Positions 44,747-52,715 of a DNA stretch of 59,142 nt are shown in pieces; the first letter of the stretch is position 1, and every line of letters starts with the position of its first letter. Source of the DNA: an uncultured Pelagibacteraceae bacterium (GTDB lineage Bacteria > Pseudomonadota > Alphaproteobacteria > Pelagibacterales > AG-422-B15); NCBI GenBank assembly GCA_902544525.1, contig CACCCN010000005.1:1-59142 (forward strand), read 5' to 3'. The notes beneath the pieces were generated by a model. It worked only from the letters and a program-made list of their open reading frames with translations. It searched no databases and was not told the DNA's origin. The position numbers were made by a program, and so were the translations under genes.

Positions 44747-45442
44747 ATGTTTGCTTGGGAAGAAATAAGGGACTCAATAAAAAAAGATATTATTGATCGT
44801 AAGCTTCGCTTAGGGGAAAAAATCTATTCTGAAAACTATTATGCTAAGCTTTTTAAGGTGAATAGGCATACAGTTAGACGTGGAATCGAGGCCCTTAAAC
44901 AAGAAGATATCATTTATTCGAGAAGAGGTTTAGGATATTTTCTTAACTCTAAGAAAATCAATTATAAAATCGGAAAAACAGTAAGGGCATCACAGAATTT
45001 AAATCAAGAAACTACTGATATTGCTGTAGATATTATTTCTATAGATAAGAGAAAAGGGTACAGCAATGAAATAAGAGAATTAAATCTAAAAAAAAATGAT
45101 TTAGTTTTCTATATTTATACAATCTCTAAAGCAAATGGTATTCCACTTATTTTATCAGAAAGATTAGTCCCAGAAAAAAGATTTAAAAAATTTGATTTAT
45201 TTTTTCGTAAAACTGGTTCTATAACATTGTCCTTTAATAAATATGGATTAAAAAAAATATATAGAAAAAAAACAACAGTATCAGCAGAGAGTGCGAATAA
45301 TGTACAATCCAAATATTTAAAAATAAATGTCGGAGACCCGTTAATACATACAAAAGCAATAAATACAGATATTAATAATAAACCAATTGAGATAAGTGAT
45401 AGCTATTTTGTTGGAAGTAAAATTCAATTAGAAGTAAGCTAA
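44747..45442 (+). CDS. phnF: GntR/HutC-family phosphonate regulator PhnF
   Basis: 231-aa regulator. The N-terminal winged helix has YYAKLFKVNRHTVRRGIEALKQEDIIYSRRGLGYF, close to the PhnF/HutC consensus. A UTRA ligand-binding domain covers residues about 85-225 (SERLVPEKRF, the STITLSF-like segment and VGDPLIHTKAINTD). It sits divergent from phnG, the usual arrangement. The ligand is probably a phosphonate or a breakdown product. Ends 6 bp before the convergent MFS gene. Confidence 0.88.
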   Translation: MFAWEEIRDSIKKDIIDRKLRLGEKIYSENYYAKLFKVNRHTVRRGIEALKQEDIIYSRRGLGYFLNSKKINYKIGKTVRASQNLNQETTDIAVDIISIDKRKGYSNEIRELNLKKNDLVFYIYTISKANGIPLILSERLVPEKRFKKFDLFFRKTGSITLSFNKYGLKKIYRKKTTVSAESANNVQSKYLKINVGDPLIHTKAINTDINNKPIEISDSYFVGSKIQLEVS

Positions 45443-45448
45443 ATATAA

Positions 45449-46660
45449 TTATTTGTGCATTTGATTTGTAGGTTTCTCGAAAATTATTAGTAAGAAAGAA
45501 AACGCTGATAAGATTGCAGTTATTACAATCGTAATCGTAAATAAGTTTAAATTATACGCAAAAAGAAATGCACCTACCGCTGGACCTACGGCAAAGCTAA
45601 TGCTCCTTGAAAGGGCCATCCACCCTTTAGCTTGGCCATAAATTTGTGACTCAAAATACAAATTGGTGACATATCCATATGTTATTGTTAAAACACCATG
45701 ACCCATTCCGAAAAAAGCCATACTAATTGCAGCAACAAAAATATTATTTGTAAATTGAGCTGTAAAAATTGAAAAAATTACAAACAAAAAGGCTATTAAG
45801 CCTGTATATCTTGCGTCGTAATGCTTTCCAATTTTCATTTCCAAGTATCTTCCTACAAGTTGAAACGGGCCATATATACTCGCAAGTAAAACCGCGATAC
45901 TAATGTCATTAAATGTTTCTGTAAAAAAATTTACCAATGCAAGGGTGAATGCTACAAAAAAAAAATTTTGTAAAGAAGAGGATATTGTAATGTAAAAAAA
46001 TGATTTTTTTTGAGTCTTATTTAGCTCATTCCAATTAAATAATAACTTACTTTCATTTAAGTATTCTATATTTGATTTGTATTTCATTTCTTTTGAGGAC
46101 ACAAGTACATAGCCAATTAATAAAATAATTGAAATAAATAAACACGTATAGAATAAGCCTACATTGTATATAAGTGGATAAATTGAAAGCCAGGTAATAG
46201 TGCTTGCTACCGCTCCATAAAAAGTAATTATTGAAATATTTTTTCTAGAATTCATTTCATCCATTTGGACTGCTGCATTAAACGCTACTTCATAGGTTGA
46301 CATACCAAGCCCCAGGGTAATTAGAGACATAGAAATAAGTACCCAAAATACATTTTTAAAAATAAATAAATCAATCTCAGTTATTCCAATAAAAATTGAG
46401 CCAATCATACCTAATAACAGGCCGTATTTAATTACGACTAGGCTTCCATGATGGTCTGACCATTTTCCAATCCGAGGCGCTAATAGGGCTTGAAATAATA
46501 GTGCTAAACTAAACATTGTGAGAATTAATTCCTCACTTAAATTGGTATGCAGTGAGATATACTCTTTTAATGGGGCAATAGTATAGAATAAAAATCCGTA
46601 ACCAATGATTGTTACAATTCCAATTGTATGAACAGGAAATAAACTATTATTCTCTCTCAA
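45449..46660 (-). CDS. MFS transporter with PhoB-like array upstream
   Basis: 403-aa major facilitator protein with about twelve membrane segments. The MFS loop 2-3 motif appears as APRIGKWSDHHGSLVVIK near residue 60. The second half has a similar pattern, ASIYGPFQLVGRYLEMKIG. The substrate is unknown. The gene lies between phnF and the phnE genes, and the gap upstream carries TTAC repeats phased like those before phnC, so it may belong to the phosphate or phosphonate response. Export of a C-P lyase by-product or uptake of an organophosphorus compound are both possible. Confidence 0.82.
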   Translation of the reverse strand: MRENNSLFPVHTIGIVTIIGYGFLFYTIAPLKEYISLHTNLSEELILTMFSLALLFQALLAPRIGKWSDHHGSLVVIKYGLLLGMIGSIFIGITEIDLFIFKNVFWVLISMSLITLGLGMSTYEVAFNAAVQMDEMNSRKNISIITFYGAVASTITWLSIYPLIYNVGLFYTCLFISIILLIGYVLVSSKEMKYKSNIEYLNESKLLFNWNELNKTQKKSFFYITISSSLQNFFFVAFTLALVNFFTETFNDISIAVLLASIYGPFQLVGRYLEMKIGKHYDARYTGLIAFLFVIFSIFTAQFTNNIFVAAISMAFFGMGHGVLTITYGYVTNLYFESQIYGQAKGWMALSRSISFAVGPAVGAFLFAYNLNLFTITIVITAILSAFSFLLIIFEKPTNQMHK

Positions 46661-46754
46661 CTTGATGCCTGTTTAGTATTCATTTTATAAGTCATTGAAT
46701 AAATTTGTTATTTTTACAATAGTTAAAAAATAGATTGTTTGCCAATTTTTAAAT

Positions 46755-46793
46755 ATTACAAAAATGTTAAGAAATATTACAATAATGTTACAT
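46755..46793 (-). promoter_or_regulatory. PhoB-like phased array upstream of the MFS gene
   Basis: Plus-strand TTAC-type cores start at 46756, 46767 (TTAA), 46777 and 46788, spaced 11, 10 and 11 bp. On the minus strand these read TTGTAAT, TCTTAAC, TTGTAAT and ATGTAAC. The same 11-10-11 spacing and even the same ATTACAATAATGTT block occur between phnC and phnZ. The array touches the start of the secreted protein gene at 46792, so it more probably serves the minus-strand MFS gene. Confidence 0.6.
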
Positions 46794-47136
46794 GAAACGA
46801 TTCGTGCTTTTAATGTTCATTTTTAAAATTCTGCTGAGTACAAACATCTATGCTGACGACTTTAAGAGTTGTGTAGCTTACTTTCAAAACACTTCAACTC
46901 TAGAAATAGGGTACGATGAGACATTAATTAATTGTGAAATATATTTTAATACTCATCCTAGCAGTAACTTCAATGAGTATAGTCTTTGTATGTTGCAGAA
47001 TATTAAATCAGCTAAAAATATTGATGATTATTTTTATGAGTCAGACCAATGTGTGATTAATCACTGTTCTTCTAATATAGAAACTTTTTTTAATGGTAGT
47101 GATCCTGGCTTTTGTACGTTATTAGAAGAGGTGTAG
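46792..47136 (+). CDS. Small secreted cysteine-containing protein, unknown
   Basis: 114-aa hypothetical. Residues 1-21 form a signal peptide (MKRFVLLMFIFKILLSTNIYA). The mature part has six cysteines (SCVAYF, INCEI, SLCML, DQCVINHCSS, GFCTLL), enough for three disulfides. I recognise no family. No Shine-Dalgarno is seen, and the start abuts the phased TTAC array. It is convergent with another secreted protein gene, ending one base from its stop. Confidence 0.6.
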   Translation: MKRFVLLMFIFKILLSTNIYADDFKSCVAYFQNTSTLEIGYDETLINCEIYFNTHPSSNFNEYSLCMLQNIKSAKNIDDYFYESDQCVINHCSSNIETFFNGSDPGFCTLLEEV

Positions 47137-47574
47137 TTAAAAAATCTGCCACCATGACTTTTCTTTTTCATTTTCTGTCTCTTCATGCAGTTCGTCTGAC
47201 TCATTAACAATTCCAATTCTCATATCTTGTCCGGCAACATTGCCTTCTCTCGCTATAGTTTGAGCCTCTTTCAATTTCATTTTTGCAAGGACTTTTTGAT
47301 TTTTATTACACAATTCCATTCCTTCAAGCATTAAATTATGTGCTTTCATTGCTGAGTCTGGGTCAGCTCGCTGTATATCGTTTTTAATTGATCCACGGAG
47401 CATTAATATACTTAAATCTTCACAGTTTCCTATATTGTTCTCGAATGTACTTTCAGTATTGGTAGAATAGTCACTTCCAGCTTGCCCAATTGTATTGTCT
47501 TCATGACTGTCTGCAAGAGCTAGTGATGATAACATGCTTGAAGTTATTAAAATGAATTGAATAAATTTAATCAT
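47137..47574 (-). CDS. Secreted acidic protein, unknown
   Basis: 145-aa hypothetical with a signal peptide of about 21 residues (cleavage near LALA-DSHED). The mature protein is acidic and Ser/Asn-rich at first, then has a helical part (residues about 75-115) around MKAHNLMLEGMELCNKNQ and KLKEAQTIAREG, and a Glu-rich tail ending SWWQIF. Two cysteines are visible. The helical region resembles TPR-like or SRP-independent small periplasmic proteins only vaguely. Placed downstream of phnE2 direction-wise but separately; role unknown. Confidence 0.65.
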   Translation of the reverse strand: MIKFIQFILITSSMLSSLALADSHEDNTIGQAGSDYSTNTESTFENNIGNCEDLSILMLRGSIKNDIQRADPDSAMKAHNLMLEGMELCNKNQKVLAKMKLKEAQTIAREGNVAGQDMRIGIVNESDELHEETENEKEKSWWQIF

Positions 47575-47625
47575 ATTTAACCATACAAATAGATTGTTAA
47601 AAAAATATTAAGATCATAAAAAAAA

Positions 47626-49035
47626 TTATTTTTTTGCCATTTTTGCCAATTGCAATTCTGCTCCTAGCGTTTCATCACCAATCAAAGCCCTTCTTACTTT
47701 TGAGGACATTGTATCCATGAAAATAACAACTCCTAAAATCAATAATGACATATACATAACATTTTCCCAACTGGTACCTGTATTTATTGCTCCAAGTAAT
47801 TGTAAACCTATGCCGCCTGCGCCCATGGCACCAATAATAACAGCTCCTCTAGTATTTGATTCTAAGTAGTAAAGAGTTTGGGAAATAAAAATAGGAAGTA
47901 TTTGAGGTATAATTCCAAATCTATGTTGAAGAGTTTTGTTCGCTCCCGTAGACTCTACACCTTCTTGCTGCTTTTCTTCAGTATTTTCTATTGCTTCAGA
48001 CATTAATTTTCCAAGAGTTCCTGTATCTGTAATTGCAATAGCAAATATTCCAGTAAATGGTCCTGGTCCGAAGGCTCTTAAAAAAATTAAGCTCCAAATC
48101 AAAAAATCGATACCTCTTAATGTATCAAATAATCGTCTTAATATCGTTCGAACAAATTTAAAAGGTGTTATATTGTAAGCTGCAAAAAATGCCAGAGGAA
48201 AACCCAGAAGAGCGGCTAGTAGGGTGCCCAATAAAGCCATAAAAATTGTCTCTAATAAAGCCCACAATATTTGTCCATGATGCCACATATCATTATTTAG
48301 AAATTCTTGAATTAGAAGCGAAAAATTTGAAATATTGGGGTCAATTCTATCACCTGAGAATGAAAGTGAAATGGCATTCCAAATTCCATATGGTTCTAGA
48401 GGACTGTCAAAGTCAAACCAGAAATAGTTCCAACCAAGATTGTACCTATGAACTTCAACTTTTTTTGAATAAATTTGAACTCTTTCGTAAAGAGATGGTC
48501 TAACCTCTATTTTATTTTCCGTTACCCTTATCCATTTTGGTAGATTATCTGCATTTTCAACGTAAGGCTTACCTTGTGCATCAAGACGAAAAACAAGAGT
48601 TTCTTGAGTGTTCGGCCAGTTTTCTATTGTAACTTTATCATTGTATAGATTTGCAAACCCTCCATTTTTAAAACTTATTTTTGTTTCACCCTCTGGACCT
48701 ATGGAAGTCCACTCAGGATACCTTGCTGGAAGACCGTCACTTTTTTGATAAGGGCCAACATACTGAGACCACCTGCTTCCTTCAAAGGATATAATTATAT
48801 CATTTGGTTCACTCCATTTCATTGTGACATGGTCTTTATGCGCATATGTGTCGAGGGCAAACAATGAAGCTCTTTCAGGACTCCATTTTTTATGAATCTG
48901 CAATATGTCGAGACTTAAAATTGCTATGATTAAATACACTATAATCCCGAGCACTAAAAAAGTTGACCACACTTTAGATGAAAATTTAGTAACTACTATA
49001 TCTGAATAATTTTCAATAATTTCAGACCTGTTCAT
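47626..49035 (-). CDS. phnE: Phosphonate ABC transporter permease PhnE2 (long form)
   Basis: About 469-aa permease. After one N-terminal helix (near 25-45) there is a periplasmic domain of about 190 residues with no motif I know, then a normal PhnE core with the EAA-loop segment GTLGKLMSEAIENTEEKQQEGVESTGAN and GAMGAGGIGLQLL. The long second PhnE is usual in alphaproteobacterial phnCDEE operons. The ATG at 49035 forms an ATGA overlap with the phnE1 stop. Confidence 0.92.
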   Translation of the reverse strand: MNRSEIIENYSDIVVTKFSSKVWSTFLVLGIIVYLIIAILSLDILQIHKKWSPERASLFALDTYAHKDHVTMKWSEPNDIIISFEGSRWSQYVGPYQKSDGLPARYPEWTSIGPEGETKISFKNGGFANLYNDKVTIENWPNTQETLVFRLDAQGKPYVENADNLPKWIRVTENKIEVRPSLYERVQIYSKKVEVHRYNLGWNYFWFDFDSPLEPYGIWNAISLSFSGDRIDPNISNFSLLIQEFLNNDMWHHGQILWALLETIFMALLGTLLAALLGFPLAFFAAYNITPFKFVRTILRRLFDTLRGIDFLIWSLIFLRAFGPGPFTGIFAIAITDTGTLGKLMSEAIENTEEKQQEGVESTGANKTLQHRFGIIPQILPIFISQTLYYLESNTRGAVIIGAMGAGGIGLQLLGAINTGTSWENVMYMSLLILGVVIFMDTMSSKVRRALIGDETLGAELQLAKMAKK

Positions 49036-49886
49036 GATTTCAATCCTATTAATGATTTTCGCCAATAACTTGATAAGTAATCCAATGCAATGATCGTTGA
49101 CACAAGTAAAAACATTATTGCAATAGTATCCGCTTCATATTTCCACTGTATATTAGTGTAAAGTTGCTCACCGATACCTCCAGCGCCAACAAATCCCAAA
49201 ATAGTTGAAGCCCTTATATTAATCTCAAATCTTAAAATTGTGTAAGTTAGAAATAGAGGGAGTGCCTGAGTTACCACACCAAATCTTATTCTGGTAAACC
49301 ATGAAGCTCCACAGGACTCAAGACCTTCAATTGGATTTTTGTCGACATTTTCAATAGCTTCTGAAAACAGTTTGCCAAGAGCTCCTGCGGTATGAATTAT
49401 GATGGCAATTACAGCAGGCAGTGCTGATTTTCCCAGCAGATACAACAAAACAAGTGCAATAACTAATTCTGGAAACGATCTGCATACGTCCATGATACGT
49501 CGAAATATTAGTACGGTAGTTTTACTTTTAATTAAATTCCGACTTGAAAAAATACTTAAGAAAAAAGCTAGCAATGTACCGATTGCTGTAGAAAATAGAG
49601 CCATATTAATAGTGCTTATTAAGTCTGGGAGGTATTCAAGTAACAATAAATTCCATCTATAACCGTATTCCCATGACCCAACAAATAGATCAATAGGGTA
49701 ATCAAAAAATTTAGGTAATCCGACCCAGATGCTAGTTGCATTTCCTGTTTCAGCTACAATTAATCCTGAATAAATAATTGCTATCAATGCCGCAATTGAG
49801 AGAAAAGAATAAATTGATCTTGTTCTTGTGAGAGATTTTAAATTATTTTCAATTTTAATTAAATTTTTTGGCAATGATGATTGCAC
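49032..49886 (-). CDS. phnE: Phosphonate ABC transporter permease PhnE1
   Basis: About 284-aa permease of the phosphonate importer. The EAA-loop region ALGKLFSEAIENVDKNPIEGLESCGAS and LGFVGAGGIGEQLY are typical. The open frame begins with a TTG at 49898, but a GTG at 49886 sits five bases after a GGAGGG ribosome site and is the better start. It follows phnD after a hairpin and overlaps phnE2 by 4 bp. Confidence 0.93.
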   Translation of the reverse strand: MQSSLPKNLIKIENNLKSLTRTRSIYSFLSIAALIAIIYSGLIVAETGNATSIWVGLPKFFDYPIDLFVGSWEYGYRWNLLLLEYLPDLISTINMALFSTAIGTLLAFFLSIFSSRNLIKSKTTVLIFRRIMDVCRSFPELVIALVLLYLLGKSALPAVIAIIIHTAGALGKLFSEAIENVDKNPIEGLESCGASWFTRIRFGVVTQALPLFLTYTILRFEINIRASTILGFVGAGGIGEQLYTNIQWKYEADTIAIMFLLVSTIIALDYLSSYWRKSLIGLKS

Positions 49887-49910
49887 TGTTCCCTCCAAAT
49901 AAACAACTAA

Positions 49911-49940
49911 TTAAGAGGATGGGGCATGCCATCCTCTTAA
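49911..49940 (-). promoter_or_regulatory. Hairpin between phnD and phnE1
   Basis: A perfect 12-bp stem (TTAAGAGGATGG with CCATCCTCTTAA) closes a 6-base loop. On the minus strand it follows the phnD stop by about 22 bases and lacks a clean T run. Like the pstS hairpin it probably protects the binding-protein message or partly ends it, lowering permease expression. Confidence 0.75.
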
Positions 49941-49962
49941 ATTAGCAAACAACTACCGAAAT

Positions 49963-50922
49963 TTATTCGGCTTTTTTAGCTTCGATTTTAGCTTTACGGG
50001 CAGCTACAATAGTTTCATAGAAGCTATGATCAACTGGTACCCAAGCTTTAACGATTCCATTTGCAACATTTTCGCTGCATTTTGGGTCATTTTCATGGAT
50101 CCACTGCTTCAAGCCTACCATGACCTGATGTGCTCTCACAGGCATATTAGTTGGCATTACAATCGGTCCATTAGGTATCAAAGCAGATGACCAAATCTGC
50201 TTGATGTCATCCATATTTAATAGTCCTTTATCAACCATTTTTCTTAAGTTTCCAGAAGAGTAACCTTCGCTCCATTCACCAACTCCTGATACCCATGTCA
50301 CACCTGCATCGATATCACCATTAAGAACTGCCAATACGTTATTTTCGTGACCACCTGAAAATTGTGTAGAGCCAAAATATGAGTCTGGATCCATTCCTGC
50401 AGCCTTTAATTCGATTGACGGTATTAGATAACCAGATGTTGAATTAGGATCAGCCCATCCAAAAGATTTACCTTTTAAATCATCAAGTGAATTGATACCC
50501 GAGTCTGCTCTTGTAACCATGACTGAATAATAGCCCATATCTCCTGTTGGCTGCATTCTGGTTAAAATTGGCACAGCAGCGGTAGGGTCTTCTAAATATA
50601 CACCCGCATATCCCGATGAGCCAAACCAAGCATAGTCTAGGCTTCCACCAAGCATTGACTCCATTGTTCCAGCATAATCTTTAAAAGTATAAATTTTAGC
50701 TGGTACTCCATATGCAACTTCTGCGTATTCCTTAAGACATGCATTATTCTTAATAATGTCTTGAGCAGATTCATCACCTAAAAATCCAAGTCTCATTTCA
50801 GGTTGATATTTACCCAAATCCATTGTTGGCCCTTTATAGCCAGATACATCCCATGCGTATGCACTTGCAGACACAAAAAGGAATGAACAAGCAATAATAG
50901 ACCTTACTAAATTTTTAATCAT
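49963..50922 (-). CDS. phnD: Phosphonate ABC transporter periplasmic binding protein PhnD
   Basis: 319-aa binding protein with a signal peptide of about 22 residues ending SAYA-WDVSG. Ligand-site segments are LDYAWFGSSGYAG, FGWADPNSTSGYLIPSIEL and QFSGGHENNVLAVLNGDIDAGVTW, the phosphonate-binding PhnD pattern (S-T-S-G and GGHE). It has an AAGGAG ribosome site 12 bases before the ATG. Substrate may be 2-aminoethylphosphonate or others; cannot be settled here. Confidence 0.95.
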   Translation of the reverse strand: MIKNLVRSIIACSFLFVSASAYAWDVSGYKGPTMDLGKYQPEMRLGFLGDESAQDIIKNNACLKEYAEVAYGVPAKIYTFKDYAGTMESMLGGSLDYAWFGSSGYAGVYLEDPTAAVPILTRMQPTGDMGYYSVMVTRADSGINSLDDLKGKSFGWADPNSTSGYLIPSIELKAAGMDPDSYFGSTQFSGGHENNVLAVLNGDIDAGVTWVSGVGEWSEGYSSGNLRKMVDKGLLNMDDIKQIWSSALIPNGPIVMPTNMPVRAHQVMVGLKQWIHENDPKCSENVANGIVKAWVPVDHSFYETIVAARKAKIEAKKAE

Positions 50923-50983
50923 TTTTTAGTATATCTCCTTGTTAGTTGTTAAGTTGTTATTTTTTTTTTTGAAAAGGCTCATA

Positions 50984-51787
50984 TTATCCTGCCTCTGCAA
51001 ACTTTTCGTCACCAAGTGAAGTTGAAGTAACTGTTGGTTCAAATGCTTCTTCTGCTTCTGCACCATAAATTTCTCTTGCAACATCATCTTTTAAACTTGA
51101 AGGTACATCATCAAAAACAATTTCCCCGAGTCTCATGCCAATGATTCTGTCACAATAATTTTTGGCGGTATCAAGAGTGTGAAGATTTGCAAGAACAGTA
51201 ATCTTCTTTTCTCTATGAATATTTCTAAGTGATTCCATTACAAGTCGAGCATTAAGAGGGTCTAGCGAAGCAATAGGCTCGTCAGCTAAAATCATTTTTG
51301 GTTGCTGCATCATAGCTCTACAAATTGCAACCCTTTGTTGCTGACCACCAGATAAAGTCTCTGCTCTTTGCAGCGCGGTTTCAGCCATTCCCAATTTATC
51401 CAGAGCCATCAATGCATCAATACGTTCAGCTTTAGTGAAAAGTTTTAAGCTTGATCGTATAGTACTTTGAATATTTGATCTCCCAAGAATCACATTTGTT
51501 AAAACATCTAAACGGGGTACAAGATTGAATTGCTGAAATATCATGGCGCAATCTTTTTGCCATACTCGTTTATCTTTCTTTGTTAATGAAAGTATATCTC
51601 TGCCTTCAATAAAAATAGATCCACTAGTTGCATCGGTTAGTCGATTCATTATTCTCAGTAGTGTTGATTTTCCTGCACCAGATCTGCCAATGATACCAAT
51701 CATTTCAGGTTTATTAATCTCAAATGTGACATCGTTGACCGCACGGTTGTCACCAAAAAATTTATTTAATTTCTCTACTTTGATCAT
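50984..51787 (-). CDS. phnC: Phosphonate ABC transporter ATPase PhnC
   Basis: 267-aa ATPase. Walker [20 protein letters not shown], signature [16 protein letters not shown], Walker [14 protein letters not shown] and the H-loop [14 protein letters not shown] match PhnC. First gene of phnCDE1E2, divergent from phnZ over a 133-bp gap that holds five phased PhoB-like repeats. Confidence 0.95.
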   Translation of the reverse strand: MIKVEKLNKFFGDNRAVNDVTFEINKPEMIGIIGRSGAGKSTLLRIMNRLTDATSGSIFIEGRDILSLTKKDKRVWQKDCAMIFQQFNLVPRLDVLTNVILGRSNIQSTIRSSLKLFTKAERIDALMALDKLGMAETALQRAETLSGGQQQRVAICRAMMQQPKMILADEPIASLDPLNARLVMESLRNIHREKKITVLANLHTLDTAKNYCDRIIGMRLGEIVFDDVPSSLKDDVAREIYGAEAEEAFEPTVTSTSLGDEKFAEAG

Positions 51788-51825
51788 TAATACAGATAAA
51801 TTTAGTACTAAAAAATTAAATCAAA

Positions 51826-51875
51826 GTTGCATTTTTATTACATATATATTGCAATTTATTACAATAATGTTGCAG
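51826..51875 (-). promoter_or_regulatory. Five-repeat PhoB-like array between phnC and phnZ
   Basis: On the minus strand five 7-mers of form nTGyAAn (CTGCAAC, TTGTAAT, TTGCAAT, ATGTAAT, ATGCAAC) are spaced 11, 10, 11 and 11 bp. This matches tandem Pho boxes for PhoB oligomers. It lies 40-90 bp before phnC and 45-95 bp before phnZ, so it may serve both directions. Confidence 0.75.
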
Positions 51876-51920
51876 CTCAAATTATTGACAAATAAATAAA
51901 TATAATTATGTATTTAATAC

Positions 51921-52520
51921 ATGCAATTAGATAAAATCCAATCTCTAGAAAATAACTTAAATTCAGCTTCAATTATTGAGCGTACAAATATTTTATGTGA
52001 AATTATTGATCAAAGAGGCTCGTGCAGTTTTTATGACGAAGAGATTACTCAATTACAACATGCTCTTCAGTGCGCAACTTTAGCTATAGAAAGTAATGAA
52101 AGTGATAAATTTATTACTGCTTCACTATTTCATGATTTAGGACATATGTTGACTGGCGAAGATGTAAATAACCATGATTTTTTAAACAATGACCAGTATC
52201 ATGAAAACGTTGCTGCATCGTTTTTATCCAAGTATTTCCCTGAAGAAGTTACTTACCCAATTAAAATGCACGTTATTGCAAAGAGATATCTATGTTCTGT
52301 TCAATCAGATTATTATGACAATCTTTCAGATGGCTCCAAAAGAAGTTTTAAACTTCAAGGCGGATATTTAAATAAAGATACTATTCGAAAACTGGAAAGT
52401 CATAAATATTTTGAAGATGCAGTAAGACTTCGAAATTATGATGACAAGGCGAAAATTAAGGGAAAGAAAACTGAAGCTATTTCATTCTTTCATCCTTTTA
52501 TTAAAAAGTCCTATATTTGA
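51921..52520 (+). CDS. phnZ: PhnZ-like HD-domain phosphonate oxygenase
   Basis: 199-aa HD-domain protein that closely resembles PhnZ, the di-iron oxygenase that cleaves 2-amino-1-hydroxyethylphosphonate to glycine and phosphate, and its relative TmpB. The likely iron ligands are His47, His71-Asp72 (FHDLGH), His94, His117 and Asp174, with spacing that matches PhnZ. Glu40 also aligns, and Tyr38 is near the PhnZ iron-coordinating tyrosine. KRYLCSV, NLSDGSKRSFKLQGG and RNYDDKAK are shared family segments. The usual partner, a PhnY/TmpA 2-oxoglutarate dioxygenase, is not in the window. Divergent from phnC. Confidence 0.87.
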   Translation: MQLDKIQSLENNLNSASIIERTNILCEIIDQRGSCSFYDEEITQLQHALQCATLAIESNESDKFITASLFHDLGHMLTGEDVNNHDFLNNDQYHENVAASFLSKYFPEEVTYPIKMHVIAKRYLCSVQSDYYDNLSDGSKRSFKLQGGYLNKDTIRKLESHKYFEDAVRLRNYDDKAKIKGKKTEAISFFHPFIKKSYI

Positions 52521-52712
52521 ACTTTACTAAAATCAAGCTTTCGAAAATTGTTAAAGCAAAAAAAAATCTTGATAATTGCTTTTGGTAAAAGCGGAAAAAT
52601 TGCACCCACAATTAATAATATCCCTATTAACTCTATGAGACTTATTTGTGCGTTGAAAAAAAGGGATTAAAATTAGGGTTGTAAGTAGGGGAGCCAAAGC
52701 TCTGGCAAACAT
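52501..52712 (-). pseudogene. Remnant of an EamA/DMT-type transporter, frameshifted
   Basis: The minus strand reads MFARALAPLLTTLILIPFF, then a run of seven T residues breaks the frame. Removing one T gives a continuous tail starting NAQISLIELIGILLIVGAI and ending at a stop inside phnZ. ALAPLLTTLI followed by ISLIELIGILLIVGA is the end-of-domain pattern of EamA drug/metabolite transporters. A TAA lies in frame two codons before the ATG, so the first part of the gene is gone. A homopolymer sequencing error could explain the frameshift but not the missing N-terminal part. Confidence 0.6.
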
Positions 52713-52715
52713 GTT

